Source: Oscillospiraceae bacterium
Lineage (GTDB): Bacteria > Bacillota > Clostridia > Oscillospirales > UBA929
Direction of reading: 5' to 3'
Length of the DNA stretch: 7,824 nt
Assembly (NCBI GenBank): GCA_031282535.1
Contig: JAITDM010000267.1
Location: 1-7,824 of the forward strand
Below the pieces are notes generated by a model. That model had not been told where the DNA came from and did no database searches. It was given only the letters and a program-made list of their open reading frames with translations. Numbering within the stretch: the stretch's first letter is position 1; each line of letters begins with the position of its first letter. Both the position numbers and the translations under genes were made by a program. Of this stretch, positions 1 through 7,400 are shown one piece after another.

Positions 1-1
1 G

Positions 2-190
2 GTCGAGAAGGCCGGCGGCGGCCTCCTGAACACCGGGGCGACGCGGATCGGGTTCAAATAGTTCTCTGTCGAGCCTAAGGGCACTACCTCGTCCACCCAG
101 CGCATCAGCGGCCAGAACAGCGAGTTCTACGGCGTCAACCGGGGCGAGGCGCACCCGCTGGGCGGCCATTATGTCCCGTACCAGGACATC
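2..190 (+). pseudogene. 5' portion of the GH2 gene with in-frame amber stop at 59-61
   Basis: Reading the same frame as the downstream gene from position 2 gives a peptide ending TRIGFK, then TAG at 59-61, then FSVEPKG and later EFYGVNRGEAHPLGG, running without a gap into the catalytic barrel. In GH2 enzymes the sequence before the barrel is typically an IGFR-like motif, one variable residue, a hydrophobic residue, then a short hairpin leading to a GVNRHE-like motif. The TAG therefore sits where one ordinary residue is expected, and there is no frameshift. TAG is one substitution from TAC (Tyr), TGG (Trp), AAG (Lys), CAG (Gln) and others. A real stop would separate the N-terminal domains from the catalytic barrel and inactivate the enzyme. 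Alternatives are a base-calling error or recoding. The gene continues beyond the left edge. Confidence 0.75.
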
Positions 191-3100
191 GTGCAGGACG
201 TGGTGAACGCGAAGCAGCTGAACATCAACGCCATCCGCACCTCGCACTACCCGGCCGACCCGCACCTCTACGACCTGGCGGACGAATACGGTATCTACAT
301 CATGGACGAGGTGAACGTCGAATCCCACAACGCGCGGACCGCCACGATCCCGAGCGGCGACAGGATCGACACCAGCATCGCCGCCGGCGGCCAGCGCGTG
401 TTCCCCGGCAACGCCAAGACATTCACAAACGCGATGATCGACCGGATGTCGCACATGGTCCTGCGCGACAAGAGCCACGCGTCGGTGCTGATCTATTCCC
501 TCGGCAACGAGGCCGGCACCGGAGAAAACTTCAACATGATGGTCGACGACGTCATCAAGGTGTACGACCCGGAGAAACTGGTCCACTACCAGGGCGAAAA
601 CGCCAACAGCCGCATGGACATGGAGGGCCAGATGTACCCGGCGAGCTACAGGCAGTCACAGTCGGTCAGCTCGAAGCCCTACATCATGATGGAGTACCAG
701 CACTCAATGGGCAACACGGGCGGCAACCTCGACAAATACGTCGACGTCTTTGAGGCCAACGACCGGCTGCAGGGCGGCTTCATCTGGGACTATGTGGACC
801 AGTCCGCCTACACGCTGAAGACGACCGCGAACACAGCGGACGGCGTCACGCCGGACGAGCTCTTCCTCGGCTTCGACGGCTCGTGGCAAAATCGCTCCGG
901 CGATGGAAACTTCTGCCAAAACGGCTTTATCTATCCGGACAGACGGTGGAAGCCCGAGGCGTACGAGGTGAGAAAGCAATACCAGGATCTGCAGTTCTCG
1001 GCCACAGAGACCCAGATCGGCGCCCGGCAAGTGGTGATCCAAAACTACAACCGCTTCAGAAATGCCAATTATTACCAGATCACATGGTCGCTGCTGGAGG
1101 ACGCGGCGCCCGTCCAGAGCGGGACGTTTGCCGACGCGGACGTCGACATCGCGCCCCGCGCCTCCAAGACGGTCACGGTGCCCTACAGCGTGCCGGAGGT
1201 GCTGAAAGAGGGCGCGGAGTACCTGCTGCTGATCGAGTACAAGCTGAAGAGCGACCTGCCCTACGCCAAAGCCGGCTTTGTGCAGGGCAGCGGACAGTTT
1301 GCCCTCCCGTTTAAGGGGCTCGACAGGCTGACGGTCATCGACACCCTCTCCACCGTGACGAACACGCAGACCGACGCGGCGGTCACCGTCTCCGGCACGA
1401 CGCCGGAGAGCAAGTCTTTCGAGGCTGTGATCGACAGAGCGACGGGGCTGCTGACCGCCTACAGGGCGGACGGCAAGGACCTCATCAGCGCGCCGCCGGT
1501 CGGCAGCTTTTTCCGCGCCGAAGTGGACCAGGGGCCGAACACGGCGGGCAACGCGTTCAACGGGCGGGCCTCCATCTACGACGCCAACTGGTATGACCAG
1601 GGCAGCGGCATGACGGACGTGTCCGTGAGCGTCGGCGACACGAACCCGCATTTCACCAAGGTGACCGTGGGCGCCAAACTGAAAAACGGCAGCACCTACA
1701 AACTGACCTACACCATCTATGGAAACGGCGCCGTCGCCGTGCAGGCCGACCTGACGCCGCTGGCGACGCTGAGCCAGCTCGGCGAGTTCGGCATGATCAT
1801 GCAGCTCCCGGCCGCGTACGAGAACATGACGTGGTACGGCAGAGGCCCGAGCGAGACCTATTGGGACCGCAAGGCGGGCAACAATGTGGCTGTGTACAGC
1901 GGCACGGTCGAGGACCAGTTCTTCCCCTACATGCGCGTGCAGGAGACGGGCAATAAGACGGATGTGCGCTGGGCCGCCTTTACGGACGGCACGGGCGCCG
2001 GGCTGCTGGCCGTCGGCGCCGACGAGGTGCTGGAGGTCAACGCGACCCACTACACCCCCACGGCGCTCAGCACCTACCGCAGCCCGAACAAGGCGCTGTA
2101 CCCGTACCAGGCCGTGCGGAGCGACGACGTCGTCCTCCGTGTGAACTGGCACCAGAAGGGCGTCGGCAGCCTGGACTGGGACGACGACACGACGGCGGAG
2201 TTTCTGCTCCAGGCGGGCCGGTCGTATTCCTACACCTACATGCTCCAGCCTCTGTTTGCCGGGCAGGACCCCATGGCGGAGAGCAAGGAGCGCTTTGCGG
2301 AGCTGCCGCCCGAGCCGAATCTCGAAATGATCTGGTTAAACGGCGTGGCGCTGGCGGGCTTTGATCCGGACATCACACAGTACAACGTGACGTTGCGCGG
2401 GGCGGTCATCACCGCGCCGACGGTCACCGTGTCCAATCCGTTCAATCTCCCGGTGGAGGTCAAACAGGCGGCGAGCGCGCCCGGCGCGGCCACGGTCACG
2501 GTCACAAAGGGCGGGCGGACGGTCGTCTACACGATCAGTTTCCTCGCGGACAGCAGTCTGTACCTCTGCGAGCTCACGACGCCGTGGCTGTATTCCTACT
2601 CCGGGTACCATGACATCTACCGCGACAAGAATGAAAACGGCGCGCCGCTGGAGACGCAGGAGATCGTAAACGGCGCGGTGAGCCGCCGGATCTTTGAGCA
2701 CGGCTTTGCCGGCAACTCGGAACAGATCATCGACTTCAACATCAAGGAGTACGAGGCCGACCGCTTCAAGGCCTCCGCCGGCATCGACTTCCAGATGAAA
2801 GCCGGCAACGGCACGGCCTCGGTCATCTTCGAGGTCTGGGCGCACAAGGACGTGAGCCGGCTCACATCGTCCTACTACGCCACGATGAACCCGGGGGCAA
2901 ACGGCACCGGAACCATCGTGACGACCGGGTGGACCAAGTTGGACAACTCCCCGATCCAGCGGGCCAACAACACAGCGACGCTCTACAACTTCGACGTCCC
3001 GCTGACGTACGAGGAAGACGGCGAGATCAAGCGCTACGAGGCGCTGCGCCTCGTGATGAACGCCAACGGCAGCAACGGCCACGACCAGGCCATCTGGGGC

Positions 3101-4306
3101 GACCCGCGCCTCGAATACGACGTGGCCGACGCCGCCCCGCTGGCGGCAAAGATCGCCGAGGCGCAGGCGCTGCTGGCCAATACCCAGGAGGGCACGGCCG
3201 CCGGGCAGTATCGGACGGAGGTGCGCGCCGCGCTGCAAACGGCCATCGCCGAGGCGCAGGCCCGCTACGACCTGGGCGGCTTCACGCCGTCGGCGCTTGA
3301 GAGCGCCGTGGCCCGGCTTCAGGCCGCGATCCGCGCCTACCAGGCGGGCAGGAATCCGTCGGTGGTGCTGAGCCCGAGGGACCTGGAGATCGACGAGCGC
3401 GGCGCCAACGCGGCCTTCGCCGTCGACAAACTGGTCAATGATCCCATCCGCTACACGGCCATCCTCGCGCTCTACACCCCCGACAACCGGATGATCGGTT
3501 ACGGGTCGTACACCACGGAGCTCGCGGACGTCCACGACGACACCGGCATCAACTACGAACTGTCGGAGGCGCTGCCCGCCGGCACGCAGGCCAGGATCCT
3601 GCTGTGGGACGCCAACACGCGCGCGCCGTTCGCGATGCCCGCCACCCGCGAGGCCACCACGGGCGCCGACTTCACGCACGGCGTGTTGGCGGATCCGGAC
3701 GGCGCCGCGAACAACCCCGCCGTGCAGGTGACGGCGGACAGAGGGACAGACCTTGTGACGGTGAGCGGCGCGGGCTTCGCGCCCGGCGCGCAGCTCACGC
3801 TGCTCGGCCTGTTCGGCGGCGTGACGGACTACGCGAACCAGATCGCCTCCGACGCGGACGGCGCCTTCGCGCTCACCTACCGCTCCAACTACTTCCTGCA
3901 GGCGGGGTACGAGATCGAAGTCTCCGTCGGCGGGCAGGGGCAGACGGGCGTCGTCACGGCCAAGACGCAATACACGGACGACCGCGACGGTGCGTATCTC
4001 CTCGACTTTGACGTCGTGGACGGCAACGGCGCGCCGGTGACAGACCTGCTCACGGCGCAGACGGCGGAGATCCGGCTGGAAGTCTACCACGCGGGCAGCA
4101 AGCCGGCCCATATCATCTGGGCGCTGTACGACGCTGCCGGCCGGCTGGCCGGCAGCGGGGTCGCGGACCGTACGCTGGGCCAGCGCCGCGGCACGCTGAC
4201 GGTGCCGGTCGATCTCCCGGCGGACCGCACGGACCTCACGCTCCGGGCCTTCGTCTGGGCTGCCGACTACACGCCGCTCGCACCGCTGCAGTCCCTCGGC
4301 GGCTGA
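191..4306 (+). CDS. LacZ-type GH2 beta-galactosidase, multimodular, N-terminus missing (interrupted upstream by TAG)
   Basis: This is a GH2 enzyme predicted to hydrolyse terminal beta-galactosides outside the cell. Residues are counted from the GTG at 191, the first ATG/GTG/TTG after the in-frame TAG at 59-61; it lies inside the barrel and is not a credible native start. The TIM barrel (to about residue 205) has RTSHYP (His19), NVESH (Glu44, His46, LacZ metal-site region), SLGNEAG (Glu107, acid/base) and MMEYQHSMGN (Glu168, nucleophile), then GGFIWDYVDQ. A linking beta-sandwich follows (about 270-390), then the C-terminal LacZ sandwich (about 405-690), with WYGRGPSETYWDRKAG and PYMRVQETGNKTDVRW. 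Next come cadherin-like (710-786), divergent NPCBM (788-977), FIVAR (983-1052), tail module (1058-1151), Ig-like (1162-1260) and a second tail module (1268-1366), ending at TGA 4304-4306. No SLH, LPXTG or dockerin is visible. The GH2 family call is secure; exact substrate is inferred. About 360 N-terminal residues are missing relative to LacZ. Confidence 0.93.
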   Translation: MQDVVNAKQLNINAIRTSHYPADPHLYDLADEYGIYIMDEVNVESHNARTATIPSGDRIDTSIAAGGQRVFPGNAKTFTNAMIDRMSHMVLRDKSHASVLIYSLGNEAGTGENFNMMVDDVIKVYDPEKLVHYQGENANSRMDMEGQMYPASYRQSQSVSSKPYIMMEYQHSMGNTGGNLDKYVDVFEANDRLQGGFIWDYVDQSAYTLKTTANTADGVTPDELFLGFDGSWQNRSGDGNFCQNGFIYPDRRWKPEAYEVRKQYQDLQFSATETQIGARQVVIQNYNRFRNANYYQITWSLLEDAAPVQSGTFADADVDIAPRASKTVTVPYSVPEVLKEGAEYLLLIEYKLKSDLPYAKAGFVQGSGQFALPFKGLDRLTVIDTLSTVTNTQTDAAVTVSGTTPESKSFEAVIDRATGLLTAYRADGKDLISAPPVGSFFRAEVDQGPNTAGNAFNGRASIYDANWYDQGSGMTDVSVSVGDTNPHFTKVTVGAKLKNGSTYKLTYTIYGNGAVAVQADLTPLATLSQLGEFGMIMQLPAAYENMTWYGRGPSETYWDRKAGNNVAVYSGTVEDQFFPYMRVQETGNKTDVRWAAFTDGTGAGLLAVGADEVLEVNATHYTPTALSTYRSPNKALYPYQAVRSDDVVLRVNWHQKGVGSLDWDDDTTAEFLLQAGRSYSYTYMLQPLFAGQDPMAESKERFAELPPEPNLEMIWLNGVALAGFDPDITQYNVTLRGAVITAPTVTVSNPFNLPVEVKQAASAPGAATVTVTKGGRTVVYTISFLADSSLYLCELTTPWLYSYSGYHDIYRDKNENGAPLETQEIVNGAVSRRIFEHGFAGNSEQIIDFNIKEYEADRFKASAGIDFQMKAGNGTASVIFEVWAHKDVSRLTSSYYATMNPGANGTGTIVTTGWTKLDNSPIQRANNTATLYNFDVPLTYEEDGEIKRYEALRLVMNANGSNGHDQAIWGDPRLEYDVADAAPLAAKIAEAQALLANTQEGTAAGQYRTEVRAALQTAIAEAQARYDLGGFTPSALESAVARLQAAIRAYQAGRNPSVVLSPRDLEIDERGANAAFAVDKLVNDPIRYTAILALYTPDNRMIGYGSYTTELADVHDDTGINYELSEALPAGTQARILLWDANTRAPFAMPATREATTGADFTHGVLADPDGAANNPAVQVTADRGTDLVTVSGAGFAPGAQLTLLGLFGGVTDYANQIASDADGAFALTYRSNYFLQAGYEIEVSVGGQGQTGVVTAKTQYTDDRDGAYLLDFDVVDGNGAPVTDLLTAQTAEIRLEVYHAGSKPAHIIWALYDAAGRLAGSGVADRTLGQRRGTLTVPVDLPADRTDLTLRAFVWAADYTPLAPLQSLGG
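2318..2551 (+). other. Cadherin-like beta-sandwich module in the GH2 protein
   Basis: Residues 710-786 begin LEMIWLNGVALAGFDPDITQ, continue with a YNVTLRG strand, and close with GGRTVVYTISF. This is the usual pattern of the bacterial cadherin-like domain: a short strand with a Gly-containing turn, an F.PD...Y core, and a terminal Y.I.F strand. The module follows the LacZ C-terminal domain directly and probably acts as a rigid spacer. It matches the four tandem copies in the opposite gene, especially the third, which reads IDGETIDGFDPDVRSYEL. Confidence 0.7.
2552..3121 (+). other. Divergent NPCBM-like (putative carbohydrate-binding) module in the GH2 protein
   Basis: Residues 788-977 start with SSLYLCELTTPW, then give a RRIFEHGFAGNSEQIIDFNI stretch, YEADRFKASAGIDFQ, SVIFEVWAHKD and finally ALRLVMNANG...AIWGDPRLEY. 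The order matches NPCBM domains: opening strand, 'KGI..HA' region, 'F.A..GvD' strand, 'V.F.V..DG' strand and a closing 'W.D..l' strand. However, the KGI.THA motif is replaced by FEHGFAGNS, and long loops are inserted after EVWAHKD. The assignment is by motif order and is less certain than for the copy in the convergent gene. Confidence 0.6.
3137..3346 (+). other. FIVAR-like helical module in the GH2 protein
   Basis: Residues 983-1052 are an Ala-, Leu- and Gln-rich helical stretch (PLAAKIAEAQALLANTQEG, then AAGQYRTEVRAALQTAIAEA, then ALESAVARLQAAIRAYQAG). This is the classic FIVAR pattern: a helix with L...I..A..LL, a GQY element, a second helix with L..AI..A, and a third helix ending in L..AI..F/Y. 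FIVAR modules occur in Gram-positive surface proteins and large extracellular glycosidases, where they act as spacers or ligand-binding units. The only module that looks clearly helical in either protein. Confidence 0.75.
3362..3643 (+). repeat. Tail module, copy A (internal, GH2 protein)
   Basis: Residues 1058-1151 contain a beta-rich unit with a central AILALYTPDNRMIGYG strand pair and a late QARILLWDANTRAPFAMP element. The same layout occurs in copy B at the end of this protein and at the C-terminus of the convergent protein: a hydrophobic strand, Y, a turn with G/N-R-L/M, a variable stretch, LPAGT or similar, a strand of the R-A-F/Y-V-W type, then a proline-containing end. I infer a repeated domain from this alignment by eye. 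Its function is unknown to me. Confidence 0.6.
3674..3976 (+). other. Ig-like module between the two tail copies of the GH2 protein
   Basis: Residues 1162-1262 contain LVTVSGAGFAPGAQLTLLGL, then a tyrosine-containing segment with NQIASDADGAFALTYRSN, then GYEIEVSVGGQGQ. The pattern 'V.VSG.GF.PG..VTL' followed by 'SDADG.F.LTY' and 'G.Y...VGG' is common to small Ig-like domains in Gram-positive secreted proteins. It separates tail copies A and B and probably acts as a spacer. Confidence 0.6.
3992..4288 (+). repeat. Tail module, copy B (C-terminal, GH2 protein)
   Basis: Residues 1268-1366 include HIIWALYDAAGRLAGSG and LTLRAFVWAADYTPLAPL and end five residues before the stop codon. They align by eye with copy A and with the C-terminus of the convergent gene product, which reads VLAVYDGGRLVDLK and SVRAYVWRADTYAPICDA. 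Position at the extreme C-terminus of both proteins suggests a role in retention at the cell surface, in binding, or in folding, but the sequence does not say which. Confidence 0.65.
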
Positions 4307-4342
4307 TTGCCTGCCATTGTTTCTCAGTGTTTCAGACGACAA

Positions 4343-4391
4343 AGACCGCGGAACGGACGCCCCGGGGCGGCCGTTCCGCGGTCTCTCTTTT
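4343..4391. terminator. Rho-independent terminator between the convergent genes
   Basis: A perfect 14-bp stem pairs 4343-4356 with 4371-4384 (AGACCGCGGAACGG with CCGTTCCGCGGTCT). Inside it, past one A/G mismatch, CGCCCCGGGGCG is itself self-complementary, which lengthens the hairpin. On the + strand it is followed by TCTCTCTTTT, giving a T-rich tail, so it best serves the GH2 gene, whose stop lies 36 bases upstream. Read on the - strand the stem is followed by only a weak T-rich sequence (TTGTCGTCTG), so it could act as a less efficient terminator for the opposite gene. Confidence 0.88.
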
Positions 4392-4429
4392 GCGCGCCGG
4401 CGCGGAGCGCCGTTGCGCGGAGTTATGCG

Positions 4430-7400
4430 TTACAGCGTCGCCGCGTCGCAAATCGGCGCATAGGTATCGGCGCGCCATACATACGCTCTGACAGAGCACC
4501 CGGGCGCCGCCGTCGTTTGCAGGCTGGCCTGCGCTTCGGCGCCTTTGCCCGCGGCGGCGGGCGCGGTTTTCAGATCGACCAGCCGTCCGCCGTCGTAGAC
4601 AGCGAGCACGCAGACGGCTTCGACGCCGCCCGCCGACAGGTTGATCAGCGTGTAATCCGCCGCAACCGTACCGCCGTCTCTGCCAAGGGCAATTTCGGCG
4701 TCAATCTCCGGAGCGAATACGGCTGTGACCGCCAGGTCGCACTGGACTTTCGCGACGGTGTATGTGCCGTCGGGCGCCGGCGCCACCGCATCGCCGTTGA
4801 TCGTCACGGACTTGAGCGCGTACCCGGGATCGGGCACGAACGAAAACACCGCGTCGCCGTTGCGCGGCACGCTGCCCTGCGGGTTTGCCGCCACCGAGCC
4901 GTTGGCCGCCGGCGCTACGGTGATCGCGTGGCTGACATCGGTGCCGCCCTGGCTTGTCTCAAAGTAGAATTTGGCGTCGGCCCACGTGGCGTGCGCGCTC
5001 CATATGTTGTTCACGCCCAGCACGCGCAGCGTCACTTTCTGCGCGCTGGGGGGGATGTCGACCTCGACGTGCTGGTAGGGCGCGTAATTCATGACGTCGC
5101 TCGTAAATGTGACGACGCCGTCGATCAGCACGTAGAACCGCACGTTCGGCTCATTCTTTTTGGTTACGTCGAACTCGATGCCGTAGTCGGACACGAACTT
5201 CGCGTAACCCTTGCCCGCCACGTCGTACACGATGTCGGAGGCGGCGTGGGTGGATATGCCCTTGGCGTACTCGGCGGCCGTCATGTCCGCGCCGATCAGG
5301 TTGACGGGGCGGTGCGCGCCTTCCCAGCCCCTGTCTTTTGCGGGCGCCGGGTTTTTGCCGCCGTTGGTGTCTCCCAGCGTCGCGCTTTCCCAGTCGAGAT
5401 CCGAAACATACACGAAACCGCTGCGGATGATGTCCACAGTGTAAACCCTGGTCGCGGACCCGTCCGGCGAAACCGATCTGACCGTGAGCACGTTCGAGCC
5501 GGGGTAGAGGTTTGCCGCGCCCGCAATCTGCCCGTTCCCGCCGACCGTCTGGTTGTTGATCACGGCTTTCAGCCGGGCGCCGGACTCCAGCGCGGTCACA
5601 GCGAAGCCCTGCTCCGCGCCGCCGGTGTATGCCGTGTAAGAGGTGATTTCGGGGCTGAACGCCGGCACAAGCTTCACGCCCGCAATGTCGATGGACGTGA
5701 TATCCGCGTTGGCGTCGGAAGGCAGAAAGATTTTCAGCTCATATGTTCTCGTTTTGGCGGAGTTCGCCGCCGCAATGGCGATGGTCGCATTGTTCCAGCC
5801 CGCTTCCAGCCGCGCGTTCACCGAAAGGCCGGATGTGACCGCGCCGTTGACGCTGATGTTGACCGACGACGACGGGTCCGCGGGCGTGGCGCCGATCAGG
5901 ACGGGGTTTTGCCCCCTGGCAAGCCACAGTTCATAGGATCGGACATCGGGATCGAAGCCGTCGATGGTCTCGCCGTCTATCGAGATATCGCGGACCTGCC
6001 AGGCGGAATTGTCTGCTTTCAATACGCTCAGGCGGTAAAATCGCTCCGTCATGCCGTCCGCGGCGGTAACGACTGCCTTGATGGCGTTGAGACCGGAAAA
6101 CAGCGGGATTTCGCCGCTGTAGGCGCTGTCGCCGCTGTCGAACAGCTCGTCGTTCACGTAGATTTTCACGCCCGCGCCGGCGGAGCGCGTTGCAAGGGAG
6201 AGCTGTATGGCGTTTTGCGTCGAGGCGGCGGCCGTGTACCACTGCGTGTCCGGCGAGAAAGCAATGGGCGAAACGCCGTCCGGCACCAGACTCTTTAGGT
6301 AGGCGTCGCTGTCAGCCAACGGTCTCACGCTGATCCCGTAATCCTTGCTCGTCTGGCCGTCGGCCGCGTCCACTCTGACGGTGATCGGGCCGGCGTCGGG
6401 ACTGATGGCGGCTGACGCCTGGCCGACGCCGGAGGCAAGCGCCGTCTCGCCCGACAGAATCGTGACGGTCGCGCCCGGGGACGCGGCCTTGGCCGTCAGC
6501 GCGAAGCCCGGCGCCGCGTATGCGGCATACGAAGTCACGCCGGGCGAGAACTGTTTGTCGAAGGCCGCGTTGGCCGCCGTGAGCGAAGCGAGACCGGCAT
6601 TGTTCGGCGCGCCCGCCGCGGGCGCCTGCACGGCGTCCGTCCAGACAGGAGCGCCCGTGCGCCCGTCCATGTCGATCGGCACGATGGCGGCTTTCACATA
6701 TTGGCCGGCAATCGCCTCGGCGACAGCGATGGTTTTGTCAGAGAGCTCGACGGGTTTGAACGGTCCGTCCGGCGAGCCGGACGCGTACCAGCGGCAAACC
6801 GAAGCGCCCTCGGGCGTCGCGTCGGGGCTGGCGTAACCGCTGCTCAACACAAGCGTGCCGCCGCTCGCGGCGATCGCCGGGCCCACCGCGGACGGTGGGT
6901 TGTGCTGGGACGTAAGCGGCAGGGGCGCGCCATTGACGCGGAAATCGTCGAACGTGATCGCCGGGCCCGCCGTATTGCCGGCATAAAAGCCTATTTTGAA
7001 GTCAGATCCGAGCGCCGCGTTCGTATATTCGCCCGTCGCGCCCATGACGTTCCAGACCGTGCCGTCGGTCGAATATTCGGATTTGTACACAGCGCCGGTT
7101 TTCGTGATGCGCAGGTACATCACATCGCCCAGGCCGAATCCCGAATCGTTCGTATACTGCCCCTCGGACGCCGAGGCGTTTGCCTCGCTGATGGCGCCGA
7201 CGCGCGGACTGCCGCCTTGATTCTTGCGCAGCGCGGACACGTAGTTGTTCTGATCCTTATAGAAAATGAGGCCCGCTTCCTGATAGCCGGCGTTCGGCTT
7301 GCCCGACACTCTGACTTGCGCCGAAAAATCGCCCGCGGACGCCGCGCCCCATGGAATGCCGGCGAAGAAAATGTTGGGCATGCTGCTGCCGGTGTTATAC

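Noticed and set aside
183..193. AGGA a few bases before the GTG at 191 as a possible ribosome binding site for an internal start.
   Set aside because: The match is short, and a protein starting here would lack the N-terminal domains and the first part of the TIM barrel. Coding similarity continues upstream, so it is a chance match.
704..2152. A 482-codon open frame on the - strand opposite the GH2 catalytic and C-terminal LacZ domains.
   Set aside because: The + strand frame is strongly conserved GH2 sequence. The antisense translation is low in complexity and resembles no family I know.
2336..4342. A 668-codon open frame on the - strand opposite the 3' half of the GH2 gene.
   Set aside because: The translation is dominated by Arg, Val, Gly, His and Asp with no recognisable domain, while the + strand here encodes cadherin-like, NPCBM, FIVAR and tail modules. 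It is a GC-driven antisense shadow.
4307..6298. A 663-codon open frame on the + strand directly after and in frame with the TGA of the GH2 gene, suggesting readthrough or a second gene.
   Set aside because: It lies antisense to the minus-strand protein, whose product has many recognisable domains. Its own translation is Arg/Gly/Val/Ala-rich without any domain pattern, as expected for a shadow in GC-rich DNA. A strong terminator also falls at its beginning.
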